Shown piece by piece: positions 33,378-43,897 of a stretch of 64,000 nucleotides of DNA. Origin of the DNA: Zea mays (Eukaryota; Streptophyta; Magnoliopsida; Poales; Poaceae); contig NC_050097.1 in the NCBI RefSeq assembly GCF_902167145.1, positions 45,554,095-45,618,094 on the forward strand, read 5' to 3'. Both the position numbers and the translations under genes were made by a program. The notes beneath the pieces are model-generated. The model had not been told where the DNA came from. It worked only from the letters and a program-made list of their open reading frames with translations, and searched no databases. Position 1 is the first letter of the stretch. The number at the start of each line of letters is the position of its first letter.

Positions 33378-36300
33378 CCTTCGACGCACGAGACGTCGAC
33401 CTGCGCAGCGCCCCCCACATCGACGCCATGGTTATCAACTGCAGCGTGGCAGGCTGGGATCTGCACAAAGTCCTAGTCGACAATGGCAGTCAAGCAGACA
33501 TTATTTTCCTCCATGCCTTCGACCGCATGGGCATAAGCTACAGCCTGCTCAAGCCTTCGGACAACCCATTGTATGGTTTCGGCGGCAAGGGCACTTTTCC
33601 TGTCGGCAAAATAGAGCTGCCTCTCTCCTTCGGTGTAGCGCCCAATGCCCGAAGTGAGCAAATAACCTTTGATATCGTCGATATGGTGTACCCGTACAAC
33701 GCCATCATGGGCCCGGGCTCCATCAACAAGTTTGAGGCAGCCATTCACGGACTGTACCTGTGCATGAAGATACCAGGTCCGTTAGGCGCCATTGCGGTCT
33801 ACGGCAATCAACAGACTGCGCGCAACATAGAGCGGGACTTCGTCCCCGGACAAAGAAACATGCACTGCCTCACGGCCCAGCGCGAGGTCCCTACCTCCGT
33901 CAGCCCAACCGACAAAGAGCACGACAAGGCACAACTGCAGAGCAACGACGGGACCAAGACTGTCCCCCTCGACCAGGCCACGCCCAAGCAGACAGTCACT
34001 ATCAGCGAAGACCTCACTTCGCATGAGGAGGAGAAACTCCTCTGCTGCTTGTCCAAGAACAAAGATGTCTTCGCCTGGTCAGCCCTCGACCTGGTCGGGG
34101 TCAGCCGATCCATAATTGAGCACAGCTTGGGAATCGACCCTTCGGTGAGACCGAAAAAACAGCGGCTTCGCAAAATGTCCGACGAGAAGATAGAGGCCGC
34201 CAAGGCAGAGGTACACCGCCTCCTGGAAGCCAAATTCATCGAGCCGGTGGCTTACCCCACGTGGCTCTCCAACGTTGTAATGGTGCAGAAAAAGAGCACC
34301 AAGTGGCGAATGTGCATCGACTTCACCAGTCTCAACAAAGCCTGCCCAAAGGACAACTTCCCGTTGCCGCGGATCGACAAAATAGTCGATAGCGCGGCCG
34401 GATGCGAAGTCATGTCACTCCTCGACTGCTTCTCCGGTTACCACCAGATATACATGAAAGAGGAAGACAAGGCTAGCACCAGCTTTATAACACCCTTCGG
34501 CACATATTGCTTCATCAGAATGCCGGAGGGACTCAAGAACGCCGGGTCCACCTTCTCCCGGCTTACCAAAACAGTGCTCGAATGGCAAGTTGGCAGAAAT
34601 ATATTCACATATGTGGACGACATCGTCGTCGCCAGCAAGAGCAAGGAGGACCACCTCGCCGACCTCGCCGAGACATTCGCGAACATGCGAGACGCACGAC
34701 TTCGCCTGAACCCAGGAAAGTGCGTCTTCGGCGTTCGCCAAGGGAAAATACTGGGCTACCTGGTCTCACACCGCGGCATCGAGGCCAACCCAACCAAAAT
34801 CCAGGCCATCATCAACATGACGCCTCCGCAGTCTGTCAGAGACGTTCAGCGCCTGACGGGCAGGTTGGCCGCCCTCAACAGATTCATCTCCAAGTCCGCT
34901 GAGCGAAGTCTCCCTTTCCTCAAAACTCTCCGTGGCGCGAAAGACTTCGCTTGGGGACCAGAGCAGGCAGCAGCCTTCGCCTCATTAAAACAGTACCTGT
35001 CGGAGTTGGCAGTTCTTACAAGCCCCGACTCTTCGCTACCCCTGTTGCTCTATGTTGCGGCTTCGCCGCATGCGGTCAGTGCGGCACTGGTGCAGGAGCA
35101 GACAGTTGAGGGCGTGATCAGGCAGTGCCCAGTTTATTACGTCTCCGAAGTGCTGACACCGTCAAAATGTAACATGACAGAACTGGAGAAGATTGCCTAC
35201 GCAGTCGTTATGTCTTCACGCAAATTGCGCCATTATTTTGAAGCATTCAAAGTCCGAGTCACCTCAGACAGGGGACTCGGTGAATTGTTCAGAAACCCGG
35301 AGGCATCGGTGAGGATTGCCAAGTGGGCGGCCGAACTCTCCGGCTACCACATCAATTTCGAGCCCAGGACAGCCATCAAGTCACAAGTCCTGGCAGACTT
35401 CATCGTCAACTGGACTGGGCCAATAACACAGCCGGACCCATCCGCAGAGAAGGTTTGGACGATCCACTGCGACGGCGCATGGTGCCATGCGGGGCAGGCG
35501 CCGCTGCGGTCATCACCTCACCCGCCGGGGTCAAGCACAGATATGCAGCACGACTCAGCTTCGCTCTGGAATCTGACAGATGCACAAATAACATAGCAGA
35601 ATACGAAGCAGTCATCCTCGGCCTCCGCAAGTTGAGGGCCCTTGGGGTCACCACCTGCATTATCAGAACAGACTCCAAGGTGGTTGCCGGCCAAGTCGAG
35701 AAAGACTATGCAGCAAAGGACCCCGCACTTATGCAATACCTCGCGGCCATCCGAAGTCTCGAGAGACAATTCAAGGGATTCACCTTGCAGCATGTGGACC
35801 GGGCCAAGAATGAAGAGGCCGACGCACTGGCCAAGGCTGCCGCCAGAGGCGAGTCCCTGCCCTCCGACGTGTTCTACCACGTCATCGGCACGCCAGCCGT
35901 CTGGAGCCCCGAAGGGCTCCAAATAACCAATGACAGCGAGGGCCACCGCATAGTCAACCTTATCATGACCGAAGACTGGCGGGCACCAATAACCCTGTTC
36001 CTATAGGGGTACTACCACCCAACCGACATCAACGAGGCCAAGCGCCTCAAACATCGAAGCCAGGACTTCGCACTAATTGAGGGCCAACTCTACAATAAAG
36101 GGGTCAGTCAACCAATGCATAAATGTGTCACCGAGACCGAAGGCGTCCAAATCCTGCGCGAAGTCCACAGTGGTACTTGCGGCTCTCACGCAGGGCCGAG
36201 GGCCCTAGCCGCAAAGGTGATCCGCCAAGGTTTCTACTGGCCCGCAATGATCTGCGCCGCAAATCGGGTCGCAAGGTCCTGCGAAGCCTGCCAGAAGTTT

Positions 36301-37199
36301 TCTCCTCGTTCAGGCAGCCCCTCGCAATTCACAAAACTGATCGCCCACACATGGCCTCTCCAGCGCTGGGGCCTAGACATCGTCGGGCCCCTGCCCATGG
36401 CTCAGGGGAACCTTAAGTTCGCCTTCGTCGCTGTCGAATACTTCACCAAATGGATCGAGGCGAGGGCTGTTTCCACAATAACATCAAAGACTGCACAGAA
36501 ATTCTTTTGGCAAAACATTGTTTGCCGCTTCAGAGTACCGTCCAACTTAACAGTCGACAACGGCAAGCAGTTCGATAGCCAAGACTTCAAGGATTTTTGC
36601 TTCTCCATTGGCACCAGGCTTGCCTTCGCCTCAGTATATCACCCCCAGTCCAACGGAGTTGTGGAACGCGCCAATGGAAAAATTTTCACAGCTATCAAAA
36701 AGATGCTCCTCGACGAAAAAAGGGCAAGTGGGCCGATTTGCTACCTGAGGCGGTCTGGGCGCTAAACACAACTGAGTGCAGGGCGACCGGGTTCACCCCT
36801 TTCCGCCTCCTATATGGATCGGAGGCCATGACCCCACAAGAAATAAAACATGGGTCTCCGCGAACAGTCCCGTCAGCCGTCCCCGATGTGGACGAGCCCA
36901 CTTCAAAGGATCTCATTGATGGAGACCGAGTCTTCGCCCTACAGGCTCTCAATAAATACCAAGCCCAGACAAAAGCATGGCGCGACCACACAGTCATCCC
37001 GAGGGAATTCAGCGAAGGGGACCTCGTACTCGTCCGAACAGCTCGGACAGAGTCCAGGGGCAAGCTGGAGCCCAAGTGGGAGGGCCCTTTCATCGTCAAG
37101 ACGAAGGCTTCCCCCAGCGCTTACAGGCTCGCAACGCCAAACGGCGAAGACCTGGAGCACTCCTGGAACATCGACAATCTCCACAAATTTTTTGTTTGA
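33302..37199 (+). pseudogene. Gypsy pol: protease, RT, RNase H, integrase (broken)
   Basis: Protease VDNGSQADIIF near 33480. RT from CIDFTSLNKACPKDNFPLPR to the catalytic YVDDIVVAS (about 34610). RNase H HCDGAW, NNIAEYEAVILGL and ADALAKAA. Integrase zinc region (H-H-C-C around 36155-36297), core GLDIVGPLP, VDNGKQF and YHPQSNGVVERANG. RNase H before integrase defines Gypsy. Breaks: a frameshift near 33300, another near 35485 in a run of G, TAG at 36004-36006 (relatives read Gln), and a frameshift near 36720 in a run of A. The last frame (to 37199) ends HSWNIDNLHKFF. The active-site residues survive but no full polyprotein can be made. Confidence 0.9.
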
Positions 37200-38060
37200 C
37201 TCATCAGGGCCGATTCGCCCTTGTAATTCACGAAAACAATTTTATTCTGGCCCGCACTCTTTTCCTCCCGGGGGGTGAGGTTTTTAACGAGGCGGAGTCA
37301 TGTAATATACAAGTGAAAAATCCCCCGTAAAAACCTGCGTCGAAAAAAGACCGCGCCGACGGTCTTTGACATTCGACCAAAACAAAGTCACCGCGAGGCT
37401 CAGCGCTAGCCACCCTCACATGCGACAACTCTGCGCACAAGTGCGAAGACTATCCGTGCAGAAGTCGCCTAAGGGTGCAGCCGGACTAGCACAACAAGTG
37501 CGAAAAATCGTTGTCTTCCGCGAAGACTATCCGTGCAGAAGTCGCCTAAGGGTGCAGCCGGACTAGCACAACAAGTGCGAAAAATCGTAGTCTTCGGCGA
37601 AGACTATCCGTGCAGAAGTCGCCTAAGGGTGCAGCCGGACTAGCACAATAAGTGCGAAAAATCGTAGTCTTCCGCGAAGACTATCCGTGCAGAATTCGCC
37701 TAAGGGTGCAGCCGGAATAGCACAATAAGTGCGAAAAATCGTAGTCTTCCGCAAAGACTATCCGCGCAGAAGTCGACTAAGGGTGCAACAGGGATAGCGC
37801 AACAAGTGCGACGAATCGAAGTCTTCCGCAAAGACTATCCGTGCAACAATTGCTTAAGGGTACAGCCGGACAAAGCTTAACAAGTGCGAAAACGACTACA
37901 CCAAACTGTCCGCACAAAAACCGACTACATGCGCACCAGACCAACATAACAAATACACCAGACCACGTACGTAACGCCTTCGCGAACATAACCGAGTGTG
38001 CGAAGGCACACAACCTCATCATACAAACCATTACACATGTACAAGCGAGGGCATCACACT
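37200..38060. other. Spacer between converging pol and antisense gene
   Basis: Non-coding DNA. It holds the conserved post-pol motif CTCCCGGGGGGTGAGG (37266-37281) and the 77-bp repeat array. The sense and antisense transcripts would end here, converging. Confidence 0.7.
37445..37906. repeat. 77-bp tandem repeat, six copies
   Basis: The word GAAGACTATCCG (or AAAGACTATCCG) recurs at 37445, 37522, 37599, 37676, 37753 and 37830, exactly 77 bp apart each time. Copies 1-4 are nearly identical and 5-6 more diverged. Each has a GTCTTC...GAAGAC inverted pair that could form a hairpin. Confidence 0.93.
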
Positions 38061-38496
38061 CTACATCGGCTCAACCTTCGGGATAATTCCCATCTCCCTA
38101 TAGTTAAGTAACATTATCCTAAGCTCCTCACCCGCGAAAAGACTTCGCAACTCCCCCTCACCCGCACTCACAGCGGCCGGCAAAGACAACAGTTCCTGCC
38201 TGCCAGCCCTACTCACACGAAGCCGACCGCCGTTCGCCCCACTCACTCTCCGCTTCGCAACCGCCCTTCGCCGCCTGTGCCCAGCACTCGGACCAGGCAC
38301 AGCTTCAGCCTCCACAGCATGCGCCGAAGCCTCCGCCGCTGCCACATCCAAGGCCGCAAAGTAGTCCAAGTCCTCATCCGACGACTCTTCGGTCCACTCA
38401 ACAGAGCTCCCAGAGTCACCAAACTCGGAAAACTTAGATGCAGACTCATCCGATTTATTCCCATCATCCACGGTCGAAGCCGCCAAAATCTTGAAC
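38061..38496 (-). pseudogene. Possible last exon of the antisense gene
   Basis: After a GCTGCGCAG acceptor (38497-38499) one frame stays open to 38061 (KILAASTVDDGNKSDES, then an acidic stretch and HRRRRAVAKRR). It is not in phase with the donor at 38574, so either a frame error or a different splice is needed. Acidic and basic patches recall exon 2 of the antisense gene at 52321-55612. Confidence 0.4.
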
Positions 38497-38554
38497 CTGC
38501 GCAGCAACCAAGGTTCAGCAACAATATCCAAAATTTCCTAACTACCCACACCCA

Positions 38555-41500
38555 CTAGGCCACCTGCGAAGACCCAGCCGTCGCGGGAGCCTCCGCTGTC
38601 GCCTCCGCCGCCACCGTCACAGGATCCTCAGCCCTCGGCGCAGCAGTTGGCGGCGGGTCTCCGCTGGCCGCAGTGGCTGCGGGGGCATCAGGAACGCCTT
38701 CGGCGGTCTCCGGGGGCGGGCCTCCGCCGGCCGCAGCGGCTGCGGGGGCATCAGGAGCGCCTTCGGCGGTTTCCAGGGGCGGTTCCAGGGCGGCCTCGGA
38801 CACAGCCGCCGCTGGGTTCGACTCCGGGTCAGGCAGCACGCTGTTCAAAGCCCCGAAGTCATCCACCCTCTCGCCACGCACCGCCTGAGACACAGCACAC
38901 AAATTCAGTAAACCCATACATAGCCCACATTCAACAAACACCAAACAAAAGCCAAACATTACCTGACCCCTCGCCGTCTCGGCCCGCTCCCTGACCACCT
39001 CTCGACCGTGGGGGCCCCACATCCGGTCGTAGAGGGCTCCGGCGGATTCCTTCACTATAGGGTCCTCAACCTTATAGATATCACGCTCAAAATCCTCATT
39101 AGCTTGGTCGAAGACCTCATAGTGCCGGCACCCTTCGTGAGAGAGCGCGTTCATCGCCCCCTCGCAGGTGACCAGGGAGGCATAGGACATAAACCCCTCC
39201 ACGATGGTGGGGAGCGCATGCAATTCCTCCTATACCCACTCAAGGCAGCGAAGTCCGGGCTCTCGGTCCGGCACTTCGAAATCAGCGGTCCGCGCGCCCA
39301 GCTCATGGTATGAATCCATAAGCTGTTTGCGTGTCCGCTCAACCTCCGCGCGCGTCGAGGCCTCGGCCCTCTCCACACGAGCCCGCAGAGCGCTGAGCCG
39401 CTCCTCCAACTGCTCTCCGCCCACGCCAAATTGGCCTCCGCCTGCGCAGCCTGCGCCTTGGCGAGGGCCTCATTGGCCTCCTTCCTCTCCTCCGCCAGTT
39501 GGCGCCGGAGGACAGTCTTCTCACCCTCCAGCACGGCCACCTTATCCACCAGCTTGCGGCATTTACTGTCGGCGGCCGACTTCTCCCGGACGGCGTCAGC
39601 ATGTTGCGTCCGAAGTCTCTCGACTTTGGCAGACACAACTGCCGTGAGGGCCCCCGACGCCGCGTGGTCTGCGAAGTCAGCCGCCTGCAAAACACACATA
39701 AGGCCGCAGCCCCAACAAAGCCGAAAAAAACCCGAAGTCTAGCTCAACGTACCTGACTTAGCGCCTCCTTCATCTCCTTCAGCCGGCGGGACACAGCACC
39801 CGCCTCGTTCCTGATAGCAGTGAGTGCCGGCATCTCGCCGCCGGCACTAAGAGCACCGCCCTTCGCCTTTGGCACTGCGGCAGCCGCCGTGGTCGCCGCG
39901 GCAGGCGGAACGACAACAAGTTGGCCTTCGTTCGACCCTGCGACGTATCAACAAATTACAAAAAAAAACGAGCCAACGGCTTACCAACAAGATAGTCGTC
40001 CACACTAATGTCGGTGGCGAAGTCGGCGACGCGCTTGCCCGGCGGCGGCAAATCTCGGGCCGCCTTCGCGGCCTCCAGCACCCTGCTGGACGCCGGTACA
40101 GCCTTCGCAGACTTGGAACCACCGGCGGCAGCCGCAGCCTCCGGCGCCCTGCTGGATGCAGGGACGGTCGACTTCGCCGCCAAAGGCGGCTGGCCTCTGC
40201 CGGGGGCAGTAGCCTTCGCAGCCCCCCACTGCCTCTTCGGCCTGGCTTCATGAAGCCTGACGACCGCCTGGCGCTTCTGTGCAGCTCCCTGGCGATCCTT
40301 GTCCATCACTGCCGACACAACAGCAGCAATATTCCGCCCGTAAGGAAACACTTTCCATTCACGAACCATGCGAGATGTAAAAAAGTCTTCGCCGGCCACA
40401 CGGGGGATAGGAACATTTTTAGGCCACCAACCCCCGGTAACCCTCAGCATCCGCGCCGAAGACTCCCGGAGCTCGGGCAAAGACATCCTTCCCCTCGGGG
40501 GCGCGCATGTCCTCATCAATTCTCTAGCAAAACCATCGGAAACCCCAAGTCCTCCCATAGCAGTACCTAGTTTCCTCTTCTTAGAGGACGGGGCGGCCGC
40601 CGGCGCGGGGTCGTCTCCAGACTCTACCACCGGTTTCTTCCCGCGACGATCCACATCGTCTTGGCCGGGATAACCGCCATACGGCAGACGATTCAACTCA
40701 AAAACTCTGTTCAAGCGGTCATTCGACCCGCGAATATCCCAGCTACGCTGGCCCTCTGTCCTCGGCACGTACCGACCAACGATCCGCACCGCCCCATCCT
40801 CCGCCTCACGCACAAAGGCGGCCGGATCGCGGCTATGCAGATCCAGTGCGAAGGCAGGACTTCGCACCAGCTTCCCACCATGGGAAGGCATCTAGCGAGG
40901 GCACACTTCGCCCAACGCCCAGCCATGCGCCAAAGGCCATACCCCGTACACCACAAATTCCTCAACCAAATCACGCCCGCTGCTCAGGCCGGCGGCGCAC
41001 CGAAGGGCCCCTTCGTCCGCACCCTCCTCCGCCACTTCAAAAGGCGGGTATGCTGAGTAAAAATGCGAGCACATCTCGGACACGGGGAGCCCCGGATGGT
41101 CTTCGACTGTACCCTCCGCGACGTAGAACCAAAACTCATGCCAATTTCCCCACTTGTTGCGGGCGCAAGGAACCAACTCAACTACCTCCATCGTGGTCTT
41201 GCCGGTCTTCGGCGTAAATGTACAGGACCCAAACTGGGCAACTTCATCTCCAATCATCCTCTTCTGCCAGTGCAGGCAATAGTACTTCGCGAAGACTTCG
41301 ACTGATGGCCGTCCGCCGTACGAAGTCGTCGCCCAGACATACTTCGACAGAGCCACCACGACATTCGGAGTCAGCTGATGGATCTGAACGTTAAATCTGC
41401 GCAGGACTTCTCCAACAAATCGGTGCGCAGGCAGGCGGAGACCAGCGACAAAGAACGCCTCGAACACAACCAACTCGCCTTCCGGCTCGGGGACTTCCTC

Positions 41501-41701
41501 CATCCCGGGGACATGAGCGACTCCGCCGCCAAAGTAACCAAGCCGCTGCATATCTTGCACGCGGACCGACGACATCCGCGACACACCAAAATCCACCGTA
41601 TCGCCGGCGCGCAACTCCTCCGCCACCACAGTACTCAATGTTTCCTCAGACGACGCGTCGGCCGCCGGCGTAGCAGCAGCAGAGGAAGAAGAGGTCGGCA
41701 T
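38555..41701 (-). pseudogene. Antisense gene of the Tat-type Gypsy (Transposase_28-like)
   Basis: Opposite strand to gag-pol. ATG at 41701 (MPTSSSSAAATPA). Exon 1 (41701-39985) holds a domain with RLPAHRFVGEVLRRFNVQIH, QLTPNVVVALSKYVWA and WGNWHEFWFYVAEG, like the 'putative gypsy type transposon' family (PF04195, from memory). Further GT-AG exons can be drawn: 39937-39753, 39684-38963 (coiled coil AVREKSAADSKCRKLVDKVA) and 38884-38574 or on to the TAG at 38555. The first intron would be only 47 bp. Damage: an in-frame TAG at 40894-40892, a frameshift near 39425 and a TAG at 39232-39230. The stop contexts suggest CAG to TAG changes. An extra exon may lie at 38496-38061. Function unknown. Confidence 0.72.
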
Positions 41702-41865
41702 CGCTACGTACCGTCGGCGGCGGCGGGCGGTCTGCTTTACTCGAGCCAGATCTCCGGCGAACAAGAGCAAGGAGGGCAGACGAGCGACAAGACGGTGGAA
41801 AAAGGCGGCTAGGGTTTTCACGGAGCGCGGAAAGATAAAGTTCAAACTGCGCCGCCCCCCGCTCC

Positions 41866-41873
41866 CTTTTATA
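41866..41873 (-). promoter_or_regulatory. TATA box for the antisense gene
   Basis: Minus strand TATAAAAG, about 165 bp upstream of the antisense ATG and inside the element rather than in an LTR. It suggests the antisense gene has its own promoter. Confidence 0.55.
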
Positions 41874-42030
41874 CACAGGACGCGACGCTTCGGGAAACCC
41901 GTAGTCCAACAGTACGGTGTCAATCAACGGTCATGTCAAAAACCCCCGCGGAACCACTTCGAGCGAGGGCAGCGTCTCCGCCATCTAGCGACGTCTTCAG
42001 CACCAGATGACTTAGTCGAACTGGTCCCTC

Positions 42031-42040
42031 AGAGGGCAAA
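42031..42040 (+). other. Polypurine tract of the Tat-type Gypsy
   Basis: AGAGGGCAAA immediately before the 3' LTR at 42041. Short but correctly placed. Confidence 0.55.
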
Positions 42041-42519
42041 TGTTGGGGTGAAGGCGAAGACGCCACCCTTCGCTCGAGGCCTTCGCCGTACTCGTTGGTC
42101 CAACGGAAACAAGACAGCGGGCAGGGACACCCTTCGCCCCATACGACATCGGACGAAGACCTGTGACGAGGTCGTCCCACCGTGCGGCCTCGTCTAGCAT
42201 GAAGGCCCACGTGTGATCCAGCCCATTGTAACAAGCCCTGCGTGGCCGCCGCGTGTTACGGGCCTAATTTGTAAAGGCATCCCTGTAATTACAGTCTGTA
42301 ACCCCGCTTTATGGGAATATTCTGGGGATAACCTAGGTGTCTGAGGGCACATGCGTCCTTAACACAGGACGCTGGGCGCTCAGATACCTATAAATACCCC
42401 CGCACAGTGCCCTTGAGAGGCTAGATTAATAGAGCTATTGCCATCTTGCGCGAGAACCCTGTTTACGTCACTAACTCACCCCCGTTGGATCCCCTTGCGA
42501 CAGAGAGCAAGTTCTAACA
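42041..42519 (+). repeat. 3' LTR of the Tat-type Gypsy, 479 bp
   Basis: TGTTGGGGTGAAGG...GTTCTAACA, same length as the 5' LTR with about 13 substitutions and no indels. TATA at 42389-42396. Confidence 0.93.
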
Positions 42520-42524
42520 GGCAT

Positions 42525-43880
42525 GTTCTTCATTGCTTCCCTAAGTGGCTCATCACCTACATCATCAAGATTTTCAAGTGGTCCTTGGGAGCCATTAGTC
42601 TCATCAAATTCCACATCATATGTTTCTTCTACCACGCCAGTGGCATCGTTGAATACTCGATATGCTTTGGACTTTAATGAATAACCCAAAAGAAAACCAA
42701 TATCACAACGTCTTTGAAACTTCCCTAGATGATGGCGTTTCTTGTAGATGTAGCATTTGCACCCTACCCGGAAGAAGGAGACGTCTGGCTTTTTCCCATT
42801 TAGCAGTTCATAGGGAGTCTTCGCAAGTAGCCGGTGAGGAAATAGCCTGTTTGATGCATAACATGCAGTGTTGACAGCTTCGGCCCAAAACCTCTCTGGT
42901 GTGTTATACTCATCAATCATTGTTCTTGCAAGAGTGATCAAGGTCCTATTTTTTCTTTCAACAACTCCATTTTGTTGAGGTGTGTATGTGGCAGATACTT
43001 CATGCTTGATCCCAATTTCATCACAGTACTCATGAATGTTGGTATTGTCAAATTCTTTGCCATTATCACTTCTAATCTTCTTGATCTTGCAATCAAATTC
43101 ATTTTGTGCTTTCTTGGCAAACTTCTTGAATATAGATGCAACTTCAGATTTGTCATGGAGAAAGAACACCCAAGTGTATCTTGAGAAGTCATCAACAATC
43201 ACTAGACAGTAGAGGTTGCCACCGGCACTTACATAATTTGTAGGTCCAAATAAATCCATATGAAGTAGTTCCAGTGGCCTTGATGTTGACATGAAAGCTT
43301 TAGTAGGATGTGTATTAGCAACTTGCTTTCCAGCTTGACATGCACTGCATGGCTTGTCTTTTTCAAACACCATATCCTTTAATCCTCTAACCATATCTTT
43401 CTTTAATACCTTCTTGAGTGTGCTCATCCCAACATGTGCAAGCCTCCTATGCCAAAGCCATCCAAGAGAAGCTTTGGTGAAGAGGCAAGTTCTTAAGTCT
43501 GCATCTTCTGAAGTGAAATCCACTAAGTAGAGGTTGTTGTATCTAAATCCCTTGAATACCATTGATTCATCATCCATCTTTGTTACAATAACCTCTGTTG
43601 GAGTGAATAAGCATTGAAGTCCAAGATCACAGAGTTGACCCACTGATAATAAATTGAAGCTTAAAGGTGCAACTAAGAGAACATTTGATATTGATAAATC
43701 ATTTGAGATTGCCACCTTGCCAAGTCCTTGCACTTTTCCTTTTGAATTGTCTCCAAATGTGATTTTATCTTGACCATCAACATTCTCATCAAGTGAGGTG
43801 AACATCCGTGGGTTGCCTGTCATATGTTGTGTGCATCCACTGTCAATAACCCAATGGCTCCCACCGGTCTTGTAGTTCAC
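42525..43880 (-). pseudogene. Copia pol, protease-integrase part
   Basis: A continuous 450-codon frame on the minus strand, ending only because the Gypsy is inserted at 42519. Protease HWVIDSGCTQHMTG (start of frame), pre-integrase LWHRRLAHVGMSTL and CSACQAGKQ, integrase core LLHMDLFGP, VDDFSRYTWVFF, IRSDNGKEF and YTPQQNGVVERKN with the D-D-E residues present, then the integrase C-terminal region to EEAMKNMP-like codons. The next codons are found at 31043, in phase. This part of pol is undamaged apart from the insertion. Between it and gag a TGA precedes the first Met, so translation of pol would need recoding or a separate RNA. Confidence 0.92.
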
Positions 43881-43897
43881 CTACATCCACAGACAAT

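Larger units (their letters stand above)
31044..42519 (+). mobile_element. Tat-lineage Gypsy element with antisense gene, 11,476 bp
   Basis: Two 479-bp LTRs (31044-31522, 42041-42519) and a perfect duplication ggcat (31039-31043, 42520-42524). Gag and pol run on the plus strand (protease, RT, RNase H, integrase, the Gypsy order). A six-copy 77-bp repeat follows pol, and a separate gene lies on the minus strand (41701 to about 38555). That layout matches Tat-lineage elements such as Grande. By eye 13 of 479 LTR positions differ, 12 of them transitions. The insertion interrupts the SIRE-like pol exactly between codons still in frame on both sides. Confidence 0.94.
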
